A DNA stretch of 64,000 nucleotides from the NCBI GenBank assembly GCA_016125185.1, contig WGMG01000001.1:667623-731622 (forward strand), in the 5' to 3' direction. Origin of the DNA: Armatimonadota bacterium. Its GTDB lineage: Bacteria > Armatimonadota > Fimbriimonadia > Fimbriimonadales > Fimbriimonadaceae. The notes beneath the pieces were generated by a model. That model was not told where the DNA came from. It searched no databases and saw nothing but the letters and a program-made list of their open reading frames with translations. Numbering within the stretch: position 1 is the first letter of the stretch; every line of letters begins with the position of its first letter. The position numbers and the translations under genes were made by a program. Shown one piece after another: positions 35,101-43,487 of this stretch.

Positions 35101-35339
35101 TAGCTTTTCTTCTTGGAGATGTAGTCTACGGCGTTGCCGACCGTCTTGATCTCGCCTACTTCCTCGTCGGGGATGTCGATTTCGAATTCGTCTTCAAAAG
35201 CCATGACGAGTTCGACAACGTCGAGAGAATCTGCACCAAGATCGTCGGTGAAGCTGGCTTCCATGGTCACTTCTTCCGGCTTGACGTCGAGTTCTTCGAC
35301 GGTGACCTTTTTTACGCGCTCAAAAATGTCGTTAGACAT
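35100..35339 (-). CDS. acpP: Acyl carrier protein
   Basis: 79 residues, acidic, with the phosphopantetheine serine S38 in [16 protein letters not shown]. Start taken at ATG 35339 ([10 protein letters not shown]...), since the 10 residues upstream do not match ACP. AcpP carries acyl intermediates for FabF and FabI. Confidence 0.96.
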   Translation of the reverse strand: MSNDIFERVKKVTVEELDVKPEEVTMEASFTDDLGADSLDVVELVMAFEDEFEIDIPDEEVGEIKTVGNAVDYISKKKS

Positions 35340-35453
35340 AGATATATAACGATACCATTCCCACCCCAAAAGCTGGTGAAAAGAACAGCCGTCTCCTTCA
35401 ATATTTTGCTACGTTCTTTCCACAAAAATTGTTGGCTCAAGCGTAAAGCACAC

Positions 35454-37082
35454 CTAAAGTGCACTTAATTTCGGCCATCGAATTTCAATTCCTTGGCTCG
35501 TGAGCAATGCCTGCAATTCTTCGATTTTTGTCACGATCGCCTGTACGGGCTCGCCGTGGGATACGCAAAGGGAGGCCATCGCCCCCGCTGCCTCGCCGAT
35601 ATTCCACTCGACCGGATGCAGTCGATAGCACCCGTTTGTGATGTGCGTCGTCCCAATGTTCTTGCACGCCGGTATCAGGTTTCTCATCCGAACAGGAATC
35701 AGCGACCTCGCCGGAATTTCGAACGGAAGGGTCGAAGTGTCGATCGTGTTCTTACCGTTGGTGCTGGGGTGAAGATCGATGCGATACGCCCCTATGCCAA
35801 CCGAATCGTCAAACGACGGCGCTCGATCCATATTCGGATTGGTGTAGGCCGCCACGTCCTGCTCCTTCACCGTGTATTGCGCTACGATTCGCCGCGACTC
35901 GCGAATGTAGGGATACTTCGCAAACCCGTCGGAAGTATCGGAAATTCCGCCGTCCATGAAAACGCCGGGATAAGCTCCGGGCTGGCCGTCATGCCGTGGA
36001 GCTTGGTTCTGAAGCCAGTACACCACGGAAAGCGACAACTGCTTGGCGTCATAGAGTCGGCTCGCCGAAACCGGACCCATGGCACCGGGAACGTCAAAAC
36101 CGTCGGGAACGTGGTCGCCTGAGGGCAAAGGGTCCACGTCGGTGATCGTTGCCTCAAAGTAGTCGTTCTGGGGCCAGTTGGCGATGGTGACGGGCCGATA
36201 CTGGTCGGGATTCTCGTAAATTTCGGGCCGTACGACTTGGCGATACCGAAAAAGGGAATACCAGTCGCTCGGGTCTTTGCCAAAAAGCGGCAACTCCCGG
36301 ACTTCCAGCGTGTGCGGATTCAATATCTGAAAGCCCAAAAGCGGACCGGGCCAGAAATCGGGACCCCAATCCTTCCACTTATCGTATTGCTCCGGCTTCG
36401 TAATCCGGTGGTCGCCATCCTCGTCGTAGCCCAGCGCGAAGCACCACGTGATGCCCTGCACATTGTCCGGCTCAGTCGGACCGTCCACCGCGTTCGGCTC
36501 TTGGGTCTCGGCTTTCGACTCCGCGCCCACCACATATTCGGTGCCCGACATCGGGAGCAGGTCGCCTAGCTCGGTGGCGTCGATGAAGATCGTGGACTCA
36601 ATCTGCACGAAGCCTCCCGTCGTCAGATCGACGAACCGCACGCTCCGAACCTCATCCCCCGCAACCTCGGCGCTATGTGGCTTCAAGCCGAGTCGTATTG
36701 TCAGGTGCCCACTTCGAACGTAAGGCAAAAGCATCGATTCCAAGACGGCATGCCCAACCTTGGGCTCATGGCAAAGTCGGCTGACCCATCCGCCGCCGGG
36801 ATTGAAGTCCACCAGCCTCTTTGTCGCGGCGCCCAGCCGTCGATGGTCAAAGTAATACTGTCGCACTCGATTTCGGTAAGTGCGATAGCGGTGCGTACAC
36901 CCGAACTGCTCGATCCACGGATGCTCGTCCGGCGGCACGATCTGCGAGGTCAACTGACCGCCGACCCAATCAGTTTCCTCGGTCAGGATCACGTGGTGCC
37001 CCAGGTCGCACGCCATCATCGCGGCCGCCACGCCGCCGGTGCCTCCGCCCACGATCAAAATGTCGCACTTTTCGCCCGTCAT
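35454..37082 (-). CDS. FAD-dependent oxidoreductase (FAD_oxidored type)
   Basis: 542 residues from ATG 37082. Dinucleotide-binding loop CDILIVGGGTGGVAAAMMA and E-E-T-D-W-V-GGQLTSQ at the N-terminus. Conserved STIFIDATELGDLLPMSGTEYVVGAES in the middle, and a C-terminal LIPACKNIGTTHITNGCYRLHPVEWNIGEAAG typical of this family, which includes polysaccharide-associated and xanthan-lyase-linked flavoproteins. No signal peptide. Substrate unknown. A longer upstream frame (to 37394) runs antisense to the next gene and is rejected. Confidence 0.88.
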   Translation of the reverse strand: MTGEKCDILIVGGGTGGVAAAMMACDLGHHVILTEETDWVGGQLTSQIVPPDEHPWIEQFGCTHRYRTYRNRVRQYYFDHRRLGAATKRLVDFNPGGGWVSRLCHEPKVGHAVLESMLLPYVRSGHLTIRLGLKPHSAEVAGDEVRSVRFVDLTTGGFVQIESTIFIDATELGDLLPMSGTEYVVGAESKAETQEPNAVDGPTEPDNVQGITWCFALGYDEDGDHRITKPEQYDKWKDWGPDFWPGPLLGFQILNPHTLEVRELPLFGKDPSDWYSLFRYRQVVRPEIYENPDQYRPVTIANWPQNDYFEATITDVDPLPSGDHVPDGFDVPGAMGPVSASRLYDAKQLSLSVVYWLQNQAPRHDGQPGAYPGVFMDGGISDTSDGFAKYPYIRESRRIVAQYTVKEQDVAAYTNPNMDRAPSFDDSVGIGAYRIDLHPSTNGKNTIDTSTLPFEIPARSLIPVRMRNLIPACKNIGTTHITNGCYRLHPVEWNIGEAAGAMASLCVSHGEPVQAIVTKIEELQALLTSQGIEIRWPKLSAL

Positions 37083-37127
37083 CGAAAGAAATGATATTCT
37101 ACGAGTCGTCCAATAATCGGTAGAGAG

Positions 37128-37568
37128 ATGAAAAGGATTCTGGCGCTCACGGTTCTGATGCTGGCTGGTACAGCCGTCGCCCAGGATTCGCCGAGCCTTT
37201 GGGATCGTGCCACCTCGGTCAGCATCTCCATCGCCAAAAACCTTTGGACCAAACTCCAGGAACAGGGTCAGCCCCTGGCCGAGAAACTGCTTAAAGCCGC
37301 GCCGGAGTACTACAAGCAGTCGAAAGCCGGCCTCCAAGACTTCGTCAAGCGCATCGACAAGCTCGAAATCCCCAAGACGTTCCACGAAAAGCAATTGCTC
37401 GCCCTCGAACTTTGGAAGCTGCGCGGGGCCATCAATGTCGTGGCGCTCAGCAATCCGCAGACTGTAAAATTGCTGTTGGGCTTCGAGCCGCCAACCATCG
37501 CGCAGATGCAGAAAGATTTATCTCGCGTCGAGCTCGCGCTGAAAAAGGCGAATCTTCCCGGAATCTAG
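37128..37568 (+). CDS. Small secreted helical protein of unknown function
   Basis: 146 residues with signal peptide (cleavage about 18-19, TAVAQ). The mature part is amphipathic helical (KLQEQGQPLAEKLLKAAPEY, QDFVKRIDKLEIPKTFHEK), with no Cys. Family unknown. Divergent from the FAD oxidoreductase with a 45-nt gap; AGAGAG precedes the ATG. Precedes rpmH by 43 nt, though the ribosomal gene probably has its own promoter (TATACT at about 37571). Confidence 0.65.
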   Translation: MKRILALTVLMLAGTAVAQDSPSLWDRATSVSISIAKNLWTKLQEQGQPLAEKLLKAAPEYYKQSKAGLQDFVKRIDKLEIPKTFHEKQLLALELWKLRGAINVVALSNPQTVKLLLGFEPPTIAQMQKDLSRVELALKKANLPGI

Positions 37569-37611
37569 GGGTATACTTCCAACCCACTGCCATAAGTGAA
37601 GGCTGCCTAAT

Positions 37612-37746
37612 ATGAAGCGCACATTTCAGCCAAATAACCGCAAACGAAGCAAAACACACGGTTTTCGAGTCCGAATGAAGTCCACCGACGGTCAAAACGT
37701 CCTGAAACGACGACGAGTCAAAGGGCGTCACAAACTCAGCGCATAA
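37612..37746 (+). CDS. rpmH: Ribosomal protein L34 (bL34)
   Basis: 44 residues: [20 protein letters not shown] then [20 protein letters not shown], the standard bL34 sequence pattern. First gene of the rpmH-rnpA-yidD-yidC-khpB block. GTGAAGG lies 9 nt before ATG. The final codons GCA TAA create the sequence ATAA that appears to start rnpA. Confidence 0.97.
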   Translation: MKRTFQPNNRKRSKTHGFRVRMKSTDGQNVLKRRRVKGRHKLSA

Positions 37747-38069
37747 AAGGTCCTTCCAAGCGCCGGTTTGACGAGATTTACAATCAGGGTCGCCGTTTCA
37801 GAGGCGACTTTTTAACGCTTATTGTCACGCCGGGTCAAGGACTCGTTGGGATTGCAACGAGTAAGAAGCTTGGAGCGAAGCCGCAGCGCAATCGACAGAA
37901 GAGGCGTATCCGGGCAATGATTTCGACTCAGATGCAACCGACCACGCAGGACTGGGTCCTCGTCGTCGGTATGAAGTGTCTTCGCACCGAATATGCAACG
38001 CTTCGCATTGAGTTGACGCACTTAATTGGAGAGGCAAACTCTTGGGTCGGAGGATCGGCATCTTCTTAG
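37743..38069 (+). CDS. rnpA: Ribonuclease P protein component, apparently AUA-initiated
   Basis: 108 residues, the normal RnpA length. The RNR signature is unmistakable: [20 protein letters not shown], preceded by [22 protein letters not shown]. This frame has no ATG, GTG or TTG between its previous stop (inside rpmH) and the conserved region. ATA at 37743-37745 overlaps the rpmH TAA as ATAA, exactly the geometry of an ATGA coupled start, and gives an N-terminus 8 residues before the conserved Phe, as expected. RnpA joins the RNA subunit to process tRNA 5' ends. The end overlaps yidD by 28 nt. Confidence 0.88.
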   Translation: MKGPSKRRFDEIYNQGRRFRGDFLTLIVTPGQGLVGIATSKKLGAKPQRNRQKRRIRAMISTQMQPTTQDWVLVVGMKCLRTEYATLRIELTHLIGEANSWVGGSASS

Positions 38070-38251
38070 TACGAAGCTATCAACGCGGTTTCGCGTGGAT
38101 GCCGCCTACCTGCCGGTACACACCGAGTTGCTCTCAATACACCCTGGAAGCGATCGAGAAATATGGGCTCATCAAGGGATCCTGGATGGGATTCAAACGC
38201 ATCTGCCGATGCGGACCTTGGCACCCCGGAGGACATGACCCGGTTCCTTAG
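38042..38251 (+). CDS. yidD: Membrane protein insertion efficiency factor YidD
   Basis: 69 residues. Signature RSYQRGFAWMPPTCRYTPSC-SQYTLEAIEKYG and RICRCGPWHPGGHDPVP, with the three conserved Cys. Starts with TTG at 38042; GGAGAGG lies seven nt upstream inside rnpA. Helps YidC-dependent insertion of inner-membrane proteins. Confidence 0.95.
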   Translation: MGRRIGIFLVRSYQRGFAWMPPTCRYTPSCSQYTLEAIEKYGLIKGSWMGFKRICRCGPWHPGGHDPVP

Positions 38252-38264
38252 ATCGAGGGTTTTT

Positions 38265-38270
38265 TAGTTT
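38265..38270 (+). promoter_or_regulatory. -10-like box TAGTTT, 6 nt before yidC ATG
   Basis: TAGTTT-AAGAGA-ATG. AAGAGA could be a very weak ribosome site. A second promoter ahead of yidC is plausible but it also lies within an operon. Confidence 0.3.
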
Positions 38271-38276
38271 AAGAGA

Positions 38277-39647
38277 ATGGCTAACGCACCTGCCCCCAAG
38301 CGCAACATGACCTTCATCTGGGTGATCTGGATGATCTCGGTCGTATGGCTTTTCACCACTATGCAGAACCGCCAACCGGATACCCGGTCCACGGTGGATG
38401 TCTACAAACAGATTCAAAAGGACAACGCGGAGACGAAAGACGTTTCTGCCAATAGTGACTACCACACGTACAAGTCGCTTCTGGACCGCGATGTCAAAGA
38501 GAAGAAGCTGACCGAGCCGGAAGCGCAGGTCAAGCGGTACGAAGCGGCCGTCCTCGTCGCCAACACCCAACTCCGAGCCGGCATCATGCGCAACGAAACC
38601 GCGCGTGTTCGCCTGGCCTATCAAACGCTTTGGGAATACCAAAAGCACGGCGTGGACACGCCCGACTGGAAAGACAAACAGTTCACGGCCGCTCCCGATT
38701 CACGCTTTCCCGACATTCCCCAATCCGCATCGGGGCAACAGCTTTTCGACAAAGTTAGCGACATCCTCAGTGCGCGCAACAAGAAGGAAATCATCTGGGG
38801 CTTCATCCCCGGCGGATACAACTTCATCGACACGTTGGTGGGCCTGACCGGACGGATTCCCGGATTCAGCTACTGGTTTGGCGCGTTCTTGCTGGCACTA
38901 GTGGTTCGCATCATCGTCTTCCCATTCTCGCAAAAGACGATCATGCACTCGCGACAGATGTCTCAGCTCAGTCCGCTGATCACCAAGATTCGTGAGGAAT
39001 ACAAAGAAGACCCTCAGCAGATGAACATGAAGGTGATGGAGCTGTACAAGGAGTACGGCCTCAATCCGGCGGCGGGATGCGCCCCGGCCTTCGTCCAGAT
39101 GCCGCTTTTCCTCTCGGTGTACCAGTGCATGTTGCTGTACCAGTTCGAGTTCCAAAAGGGCACCTTCCTTTGGATCAACAAGGACGTCAGCAAGCTCACG
39201 CACGGCTTCACCGCCCCTAACCTGGGTACCCAGGACACGATTCTTATCATTCTCTACGGAATCTCGATGATCTGTTCGCAGATGCTCACTCCGGTCAACG
39301 ACCCGAGCCAAAAGAAGCAGATGCGACTGATGGGCATCGGCATCTCCGTAGCCTTTACAGTTTTCATGTTTACCGGTGCGTTTCCGGTCGTGAGTGGATT
39401 CGTCCTTTACTGGACGTTCACCAATATCTTTGCGACAGTGCAGTCGCTGAGAGCCTACCGCTTACCACTCGCTCCCTTGCAAAAGGTGAACACGAAGGAC
39501 GGAGGTCTCTACCCGCAGGACCCTAGCCAGCTCTTCCCCTGGCTAAAGAATGTCGAGGCGAAGAGCAATCCGGCCGCTAATGGCAAACCGAATATCCAAA
39601 CGTCGACGAAGACCGGCAAGCCGAAACAACACAAACCCAAAAAGTAG
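38277..39647 (+). CDS. yidC: Membrane insertase YidC/OxaA
   Basis: 456 residues. N-terminal TM (about 11-28), a periplasmic domain of about 130 residues, much shorter than the P1 domain of proteobacterial YidC, then the conserved insertase core. The core includes FAFLLALVVRIIVFPF-like sequence with the key Arg in LVVRIIVFPFSQK, the cytoplasmic helical hairpin, and the PAAGCAPAFVQMPLFLSVYQ segment. The C-terminus is Lys-rich (TKTGKPKQHKPKK), which often aids ribosome contact. Inserts and folds inner-membrane proteins with Sec or alone. Confidence 0.95.
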   Translation: MANAPAPKRNMTFIWVIWMISVVWLFTTMQNRQPDTRSTVDVYKQIQKDNAETKDVSANSDYHTYKSLLDRDVKEKKLTEPEAQVKRYEAAVLVANTQLRAGIMRNETARVRLAYQTLWEYQKHGVDTPDWKDKQFTAAPDSRFPDIPQSASGQQLFDKVSDILSARNKKEIIWGFIPGGYNFIDTLVGLTGRIPGFSYWFGAFLLALVVRIIVFPFSQKTIMHSRQMSQLSPLITKIREEYKEDPQQMNMKVMELYKEYGLNPAAGCAPAFVQMPLFLSVYQCMLLYQFEFQKGTFLWINKDVSKLTHGFTAPNLGTQDTILIILYGISMICSQMLTPVNDPSQKKQMRLMGIGISVAFTVFMFTGAFPVVSGFVLYWTFTNIFATVQSLRAYRLPLAPLQKVNTKDGGLYPQDPSQLFPWLKNVEAKSNPAANGKPNIQTSTKTGKPKQHKPKK

Positions 39648-39657
39648 GTTCTAAAAC

Positions 39658-40563
39658 ATGCAATCGATTGAACTAACCGTAAAAAATCTGGACGAAGCCG
39701 CCGCAGCTGCCGCGGAACAACTTGGCGTCAGCCCGGATCAAGTGAAGATTACCGTTCTCGACGAATCCAAGAAGCTGTTTGGCAAGGTGAGCTACAAGGT
39801 CAAGGCCGAAGTGAAGTCTTCGGGCAAGGCCGCCAAGGCCGAGAAGCCGGCCGAAGCTGCTCCGGCGCCAGCCGCTCCCGCCGCCTCCGCTAGCGAAGGC
39901 CCGCGCAAGAAGCTCGGAAGCAAGAAAGCTGATGAGCCCAAGGCTGAAGCCGCCCCGGCCGAAGAAGAAGCCGAAGCCGCTCCGGCACCCAAGGCCAAAG
40001 CCGCCAAGACCACCAAAGCTAAGACGGAAAAGACGGCTGAAGCTCCGGCCGCCGAACCCGCCGCTGAGGCCAACGGCGAAGACGACGGTGGTCCCGACGT
40101 CACCGCCACCGATGAGGACGCTTCCAAGCTCGGAACGATCCTCAAGACCCTGGCAAAGAAGTCCGGTCTCGACGCCCAGATCGCCGTCGGCGAACTGCAA
40201 GGCAAGTACATCAATCTTTCGATCGACGGTCGCGACGCCAGCTACCTGGTGGGCAAGAACGGCGAGGTTTTGAATTCACTCCAATACCTGATCAACCTCG
40301 TCGCCAAGCAACAGCTCGCTAACGGCGTGCGCGTCACCCTCGACGGAAACGATTACCGAAAGCGCCGAGCCGAATCCCTAACCAACCTGGCCACCAAGAT
40401 TGCCGACAAGGTGAAGGAGCGAGGCGAGGAAGCCGTTCTCGAGGCCCTGCCTGCATTCGAGCGACGCGTCATTCACAAGGCCCTTCAGGACATCGAAGGC
40501 GTGACGACCTACAGCGAAGGCGAAGAGCCGGATCGCCGAGTCGTCATCGCGCCGATCGACTGA
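39658..40563 (+). CDS. khpB: RNA-binding protein KhpB (Jag/EloR), with long Ala/Lys/Glu/Pro linker
   Basis: 301 residues. Jag-N domain at 1-50 (SIELTVKNLDEAAAAAAEQLGV). A low-complexity linker of about 100 residues follows, rich in KAEKPAEAAPAPA-type runs. A KH-like domain spans about 155-215 (INLSIDGRDASYLVGKNGEVL), and an R3H domain about 230-300 includes ERRVIHKALQDIEGV. Together with KhpA-like partners it binds RNA and affects cell elongation and division. It lies 10 nt after yidC and is closed by a strong terminator. Confidence 0.93.
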   Translation: MQSIELTVKNLDEAAAAAAEQLGVSPDQVKITVLDESKKLFGKVSYKVKAEVKSSGKAAKAEKPAEAAPAPAAPAASASEGPRKKLGSKKADEPKAEAAPAEEEAEAAPAPKAKAAKTTKAKTEKTAEAPAAEPAAEANGEDDGGPDVTATDEDASKLGTILKTLAKKSGLDAQIAVGELQGKYINLSIDGRDASYLVGKNGEVLNSLQYLINLVAKQQLANGVRVTLDGNDYRKRRAESLTNLATKIADKVKERGEEAVLEALPAFERRVIHKALQDIEGVTTYSEGEEPDRRVVIAPID

Positions 40564-40586
40564 TCGTCGAACAAAGCTAACTGTCT

Positions 40587-40622
40587 GGGACCGGAGAAAT
40601 CTTCTCCGGTCCCTTTTCTTTT
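40587..40622 (+). terminator. Intrinsic terminator after khpB
   Basis: GGGACCGGAGAA (40587-40598) and TTCTCCGGTCCC (40602-40613) form a perfect 12-bp stem with an ATC loop, followed by TTTTCTTTT. Ends the rpmH-khpB operon. Confidence 0.93.
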
Positions 40623-40644
40623 GCGCCAGCGAAGGTGAATCGGT

Positions 40645-40650
40645 TAACAT
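40645..40650 (+). promoter_or_regulatory. -10-like box TAACAT, 9 nt before GTG 40660
   Basis: TAACAT then nine nt and GTG; no Shine-Dalgarno sequence. Confidence 0.35.
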
Positions 40651-40659
40651 GGTTCAACT

Positions 40660-41763
40660 GTGAGCATCGTTGCGATCCGGGCGTATCAAGTCGATCTTCC
40701 CCTCTTCGAAGGAAGCTATAACTGGTCGGGAGGAAAATCCGTCTCGGTTTTCGACTCCACCGTTGTCGAGGTCGAGACCAGCGAGGGTATCACCGGGTGG
40801 GGTGAGGTTTGCCCGTTAGGACCCTTTTACTTGCCCGCCTACGCCGAAGGAGTAAGAGCCGGAATCAAGGAGTTGGGACCGCACCTGATCGGCTACGACG
40901 CCTGCGAAATTGGCGTTCTCAATGCCCGCATGGATGCCGCTCTCCAGGGCCATCCCTATGTGAAGTCCGGCATCGACATGGCGTGTTGGGATATCTTGGG
41001 CAAGGCCGCCGGAATGCCCGTCTGCAAACTTCTTGGTGGACAGTCCGGCGAGGAAATCACGCTCTATCGAGCCATTTCTCAGGAATCGCCAGAAGCGATG
41101 GCTGACAAAGTGGCCAAATACCGCGCCGAAGGCTATCGTCGATTTCAACTGAAGGTCGGCGGCGATCCCGATGTCGATATTGAGCGAATCAAGGCTGTCT
41201 CGGCCAAGCTCGAATCTGGCGACCGGCTCGTCGCCGATGCCAACACCGGCTGGACCCTGCACGAAGCCATGCGCGTAGCGCTCGCCGTAAGGGACATCGA
41301 TGTTTACATCGAACAGCCCTGTCGCACCTACGAAGAGTGCCTCTCCGTCCGGCGGCACACCAACCACCCATTCGTCTTAGATGAAAACATCGACAGCTTG
41401 GAAATGCTCTTGCGCGCCCAACGTGACCTCGCGATGGATGTCGTGAACATCAAGATCAGCAAGCTTGGTGGCATCGCAAAGGCGCGGCAAGTCAGAGACA
41501 TGTGTGTTTCGCTCGGCATCGCCATGACGATCGAAGATAGCTGGGGCGGTGACATCGTCACCGCCGCTATCGCGCACTTAGCCCACAGTACGCCGGAACC
41601 GATCCGCTTCACGTCGACCGACTTCAACAGCTACGTCACCGTGAGCATCGCAACCGGCGCTCCGCAACGAGTCAATGGGAAGATGAATGCCTCGCCCTCG
41701 CCAGGCCTCGGAATCGAACCCCGCCGAGAAGTGATCGGCGAACCAGTGCTGGAAATTCGATAG
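40660..41763 (+). CDS. Enolase-superfamily enzyme, likely cis-3-hydroxy-L-proline dehydratase type
   Basis: 367 residues starting GTG. Mandelate-racemase/muconate-lactonising (alpha/beta)7-barrel. Visible catalytic residues are K165 ([16 protein letters not shown]), metal ligands D193 (VADANTGW), E218 (YIEQP) and D241/E242 (LDENI), and base K265 ([11 protein letters not shown]). The KVGG and K-I-S-K-L-G-G pair with EDSWGGDI fits the cis-3-hydroxyproline dehydratase branch better than dipeptide epimerases, but that call is tentative. No proline-catabolic genes are beside it. Confidence 0.75.
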   Translation: MSIVAIRAYQVDLPLFEGSYNWSGGKSVSVFDSTVVEVETSEGITGWGEVCPLGPFYLPAYAEGVRAGIKELGPHLIGYDACEIGVLNARMDAALQGHPYVKSGIDMACWDILGKAAGMPVCKLLGGQSGEEITLYRAISQESPEAMADKVAKYRAEGYRRFQLKVGGDPDVDIERIKAVSAKLESGDRLVADANTGWTLHEAMRVALAVRDIDVYIEQPCRTYEECLSVRRHTNHPFVLDENIDSLEMLLRAQRDLAMDVVNIKISKLGGIAKARQVRDMCVSLGIAMTIEDSWGGDIVTAAIAHLAHSTPEPIRFTSTDFNSYVTVSIATGAPQRVNGKMNASPSPGLGIEPRREVIGEPVLEIR

Positions 41764-41780
41764 CAATCAAGGTAAGCCGG

Positions 41781-42257
41781 GTGAACGAGTGGGTTCTTAT
41801 TGAGGAAGTCGCCTTCCCAACGATACGCAAAATGGCGATCGGAGCATCGGCCGATCGCTTTCTAACGCTTCAAGAGGAACAAACCTCGTCGACCTGGTCC
41901 GTTTACGGGCGCCTACGCTTCATCGAACCGATTCAGGCCAAATGGTTAGAGCTTCTTCTCACCGAACTTCCAACCGAGAAACGAACCCGGTCCGAAATCC
42001 AGAAACGGTTCGAGGCTCAATTTGGCTTCGGTGGCTACCGCCTGCCCAATCTCGGCGACGACCTGAGCGAAGATCTGGTGAGGTACTGGCTTCGATGCGA
42101 ACTTGGACAACCGAAACCCAAATTCTCATGGGGACGAGAAATCGAGTCGTTTGATGCCGACGATCAGAGCTTTGCCGATTGGTTTCGCGAAGCGAAAACC
42201 AAAATGCCAAAACGAATGTCGATCGCGGAAGCGGCTACTCGAATCTCTGACACTTAG
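41781..42257 (+). CDS. Cytoplasmic protein of unknown function
   Basis: 158 residues, GTG start with AAGG nine nt upstream, 17 nt after the previous gene. Contains FGFGGYRLPNLGDDLSEDLV and a Trp-rich, acidic C-terminal half (FSWGREIESFDADDQSFADW). No membrane segment or known motif. Likely co-transcribed with the enolase-type enzyme. Confidence 0.6.
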   Translation: MNEWVLIEEVAFPTIRKMAIGASADRFLTLQEEQTSSTWSVYGRLRFIEPIQAKWLELLLTELPTEKRTRSEIQKRFEAQFGFGGYRLPNLGDDLSEDLVRYWLRCELGQPKPKFSWGREIESFDADDQSFADWFREAKTKMPKRMSIAEAATRISDT

Positions 42258-42288
42258 TCTCTGACCGATCACTGACCATTGTCCGTCG

Positions 42289-42361
42289 CCCTAGCGCAGT
42301 GAGCCCTCTGCCCTAGCGCAAAGCGCGCCCTAACGCAGTGAGCCCTAGCGCATAGCGCGAG
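42289..42361. repeat. Imperfect tandem repeat of a CCCTAGCGCA-type unit
   Basis: Four copies of a 15-19 nt unit (CCCTAGCGCAGTGAG, CCCTAGCGCAAAGCGCG, CCCTAACGCAGTGAG, CCCTAGCGCATAGCGCGAG) separated by a short CCCTCTG. The 42258-42569 gap holds no gene that I can support; this repeat and the hairpin at 42410 fill much of it. Confidence 0.75.
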
Positions 42362-42409
42362 CCCTTTACCCTTTGAACAACGTAGGGCTGTAGGCCCGTT
42401 CTAGCTTAG

Positions 42410-42445
42410 CCCAGGTCGCAGTTCCGACAGGAACGAAGGCCTGGG
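42410..42445. repeat. Nested-palindrome intergenic element
   Basis: CCCAGG ... GTTCC-GACA-GGAAC ... CCTGGG, an outer 6-bp and an inner 5-bp stem. It sits in a GC-rich tract (42380-42535) that looks like the element at 32676, with a similar C-C-A-G-G/C-C-T-G-G outer pair. Confidence 0.5.
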
Positions 42446-42554
42446 TAAGGATCCGAACCGGAAAAAGTCCAGGGAGTCCCAAACCTCGGGACGACCCGGT
42501 CGTTACGACCGCAAAAGAAAACCTTCCCTAGCCTAGCCCGCCCTCCCTCAGAGA

Positions 42555-42560
42555 TATACT
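42555..42560 (+). promoter_or_regulatory. -10-like box TATACT, 9 nt before ATG 42570
   Basis: TATACT is a good -10 match followed by nine nt and the ATG; no Shine-Dalgarno sequence is present. Confidence 0.5.
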
Positions 42561-42569
42561 AACTTTCGA

Positions 42570-43487
42570 ATGGGAAAGCCCAAGGCTCTCAAACCGGGAG
42601 ATACGATCGGTCTCGTCTCTCCGGCCTCTCCCCTCACCCGCGAGAAAGCTGCCACCGGCATCCGTCTTTTGGAAGAGCAGGGCTACCAAGTCAAAGAATA
42701 TCCATCGACGTATGCCGCCACCGGCTATCTGGCGGGCTCAGACGAGGCACGTGCAAAGGACCTAACCGACGCGTTTCTGGACCCGGAAACGCAAGCCGTG
42801 TACTGCGCTCGAGGCGGCTACGGATGCGCGCGCCTCTTGCCGTATCTCGACTTCGACCAACTCGCCGCCACCGAAAAGCTGTTCATCGGCTTTAGCGACA
42901 TCACTGTGCTCCACGCCTGCCTCAACCGCCGTGGACTCCCTACTGTTCACGGACCAATGGCGATCACGGTCGGCTACGAACGCCAACCCTGGGTGTACGA
43001 GTCCCTTTTCCGCGCCCTCCGTGGCGACGACCCGATTCCGCCCGAAGCCTTCACCGGCAAGTGCCTCAAACCAGGTGCCGCCACAGGCGAGGTCGTGGGC
43101 GGCTGCCTCATTCTCATCTGCGATCTCATCGGCACTCCCGAGCAGATCGACATGACCGATAAGATCATCCTCCTGGAGGATGTCGACGAAGCGCCCCACC
43201 GAGTCGATGCCATGCTCACTCATCTTCTCAACTCAGGAAGCATCCAAAAGGCGGCCGGAATCGTCATTGGAGAAATGACGCGAACGGATGAGCGCGTGGA
43301 TAAGGGCATCGGCGAAATGCCTTGGCGGGAGATCGTGGCCGATCGACTAAGCGGTCTCGACATGCCGATCATCATCGACTTCCCCTGCGGCCACGCGCCG
43401 CAGATGTTAAGTCTGCCGTTTGGCATCCGCGCGGAGATGGACGCCGCGCGCGGTACCATGAACTACATCGAGTCGCTATGCAAGTGA
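42570..43487 (+). CDS. LD-carboxypeptidase (peptidase S66)
   Basis: 305 residues, no signal peptide. Nucleophile S109 in IGFSDIT; the charge-relay Glu and His are visible in ILLEDVDEAPHRVDAM and DFPCGHAPQM. YCARGGYGCARLLPYLD is the other S66 hallmark. Trims the terminal D-Ala from murein tetrapeptides during recycling (LdcA-like), or may act on related peptides. Its end overlaps the next gene by 10 nt. Confidence 0.92.
   Translation: MGKPKALKPGDTIGLVSPASPLTREKAATGIRLLEEQGYQVKEYPSTYAATGYLAGSDEARAKDLTDAFLDPETQAVYCARGGYGCARLLPYLDFDQLAATEKLFIGFSDITVLHACLNRRGLPTVHGPMAITVGYERQPWVYESLFRALRGDDPIPPEAFTGKCLKPGAATGEVVGGCLILICDLIGTPEQIDMTDKIILLEDVDEAPHRVDAMLTHLLNSGSIQKAAGIVIGEMTRTDERVDKGIGEMPWREIVADRLSGLDMPIIIDFPCGHAPQMLSLPFGIRAEMDAARGTMNYIESLCK

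Noticed and set aside
35454..37394. Longer N-terminus for the FAD oxidoreductase
   Set aside because: The extension is antisense to the small secreted protein and the dinucleotide loop normally lies at the very N-terminus.
37128..38300. Possible replication origin beside rpmH-rnpA
   Set aside because: dnaA, dnaN and DnaA-box clusters are not present nearby; the block can lie away from oriC.
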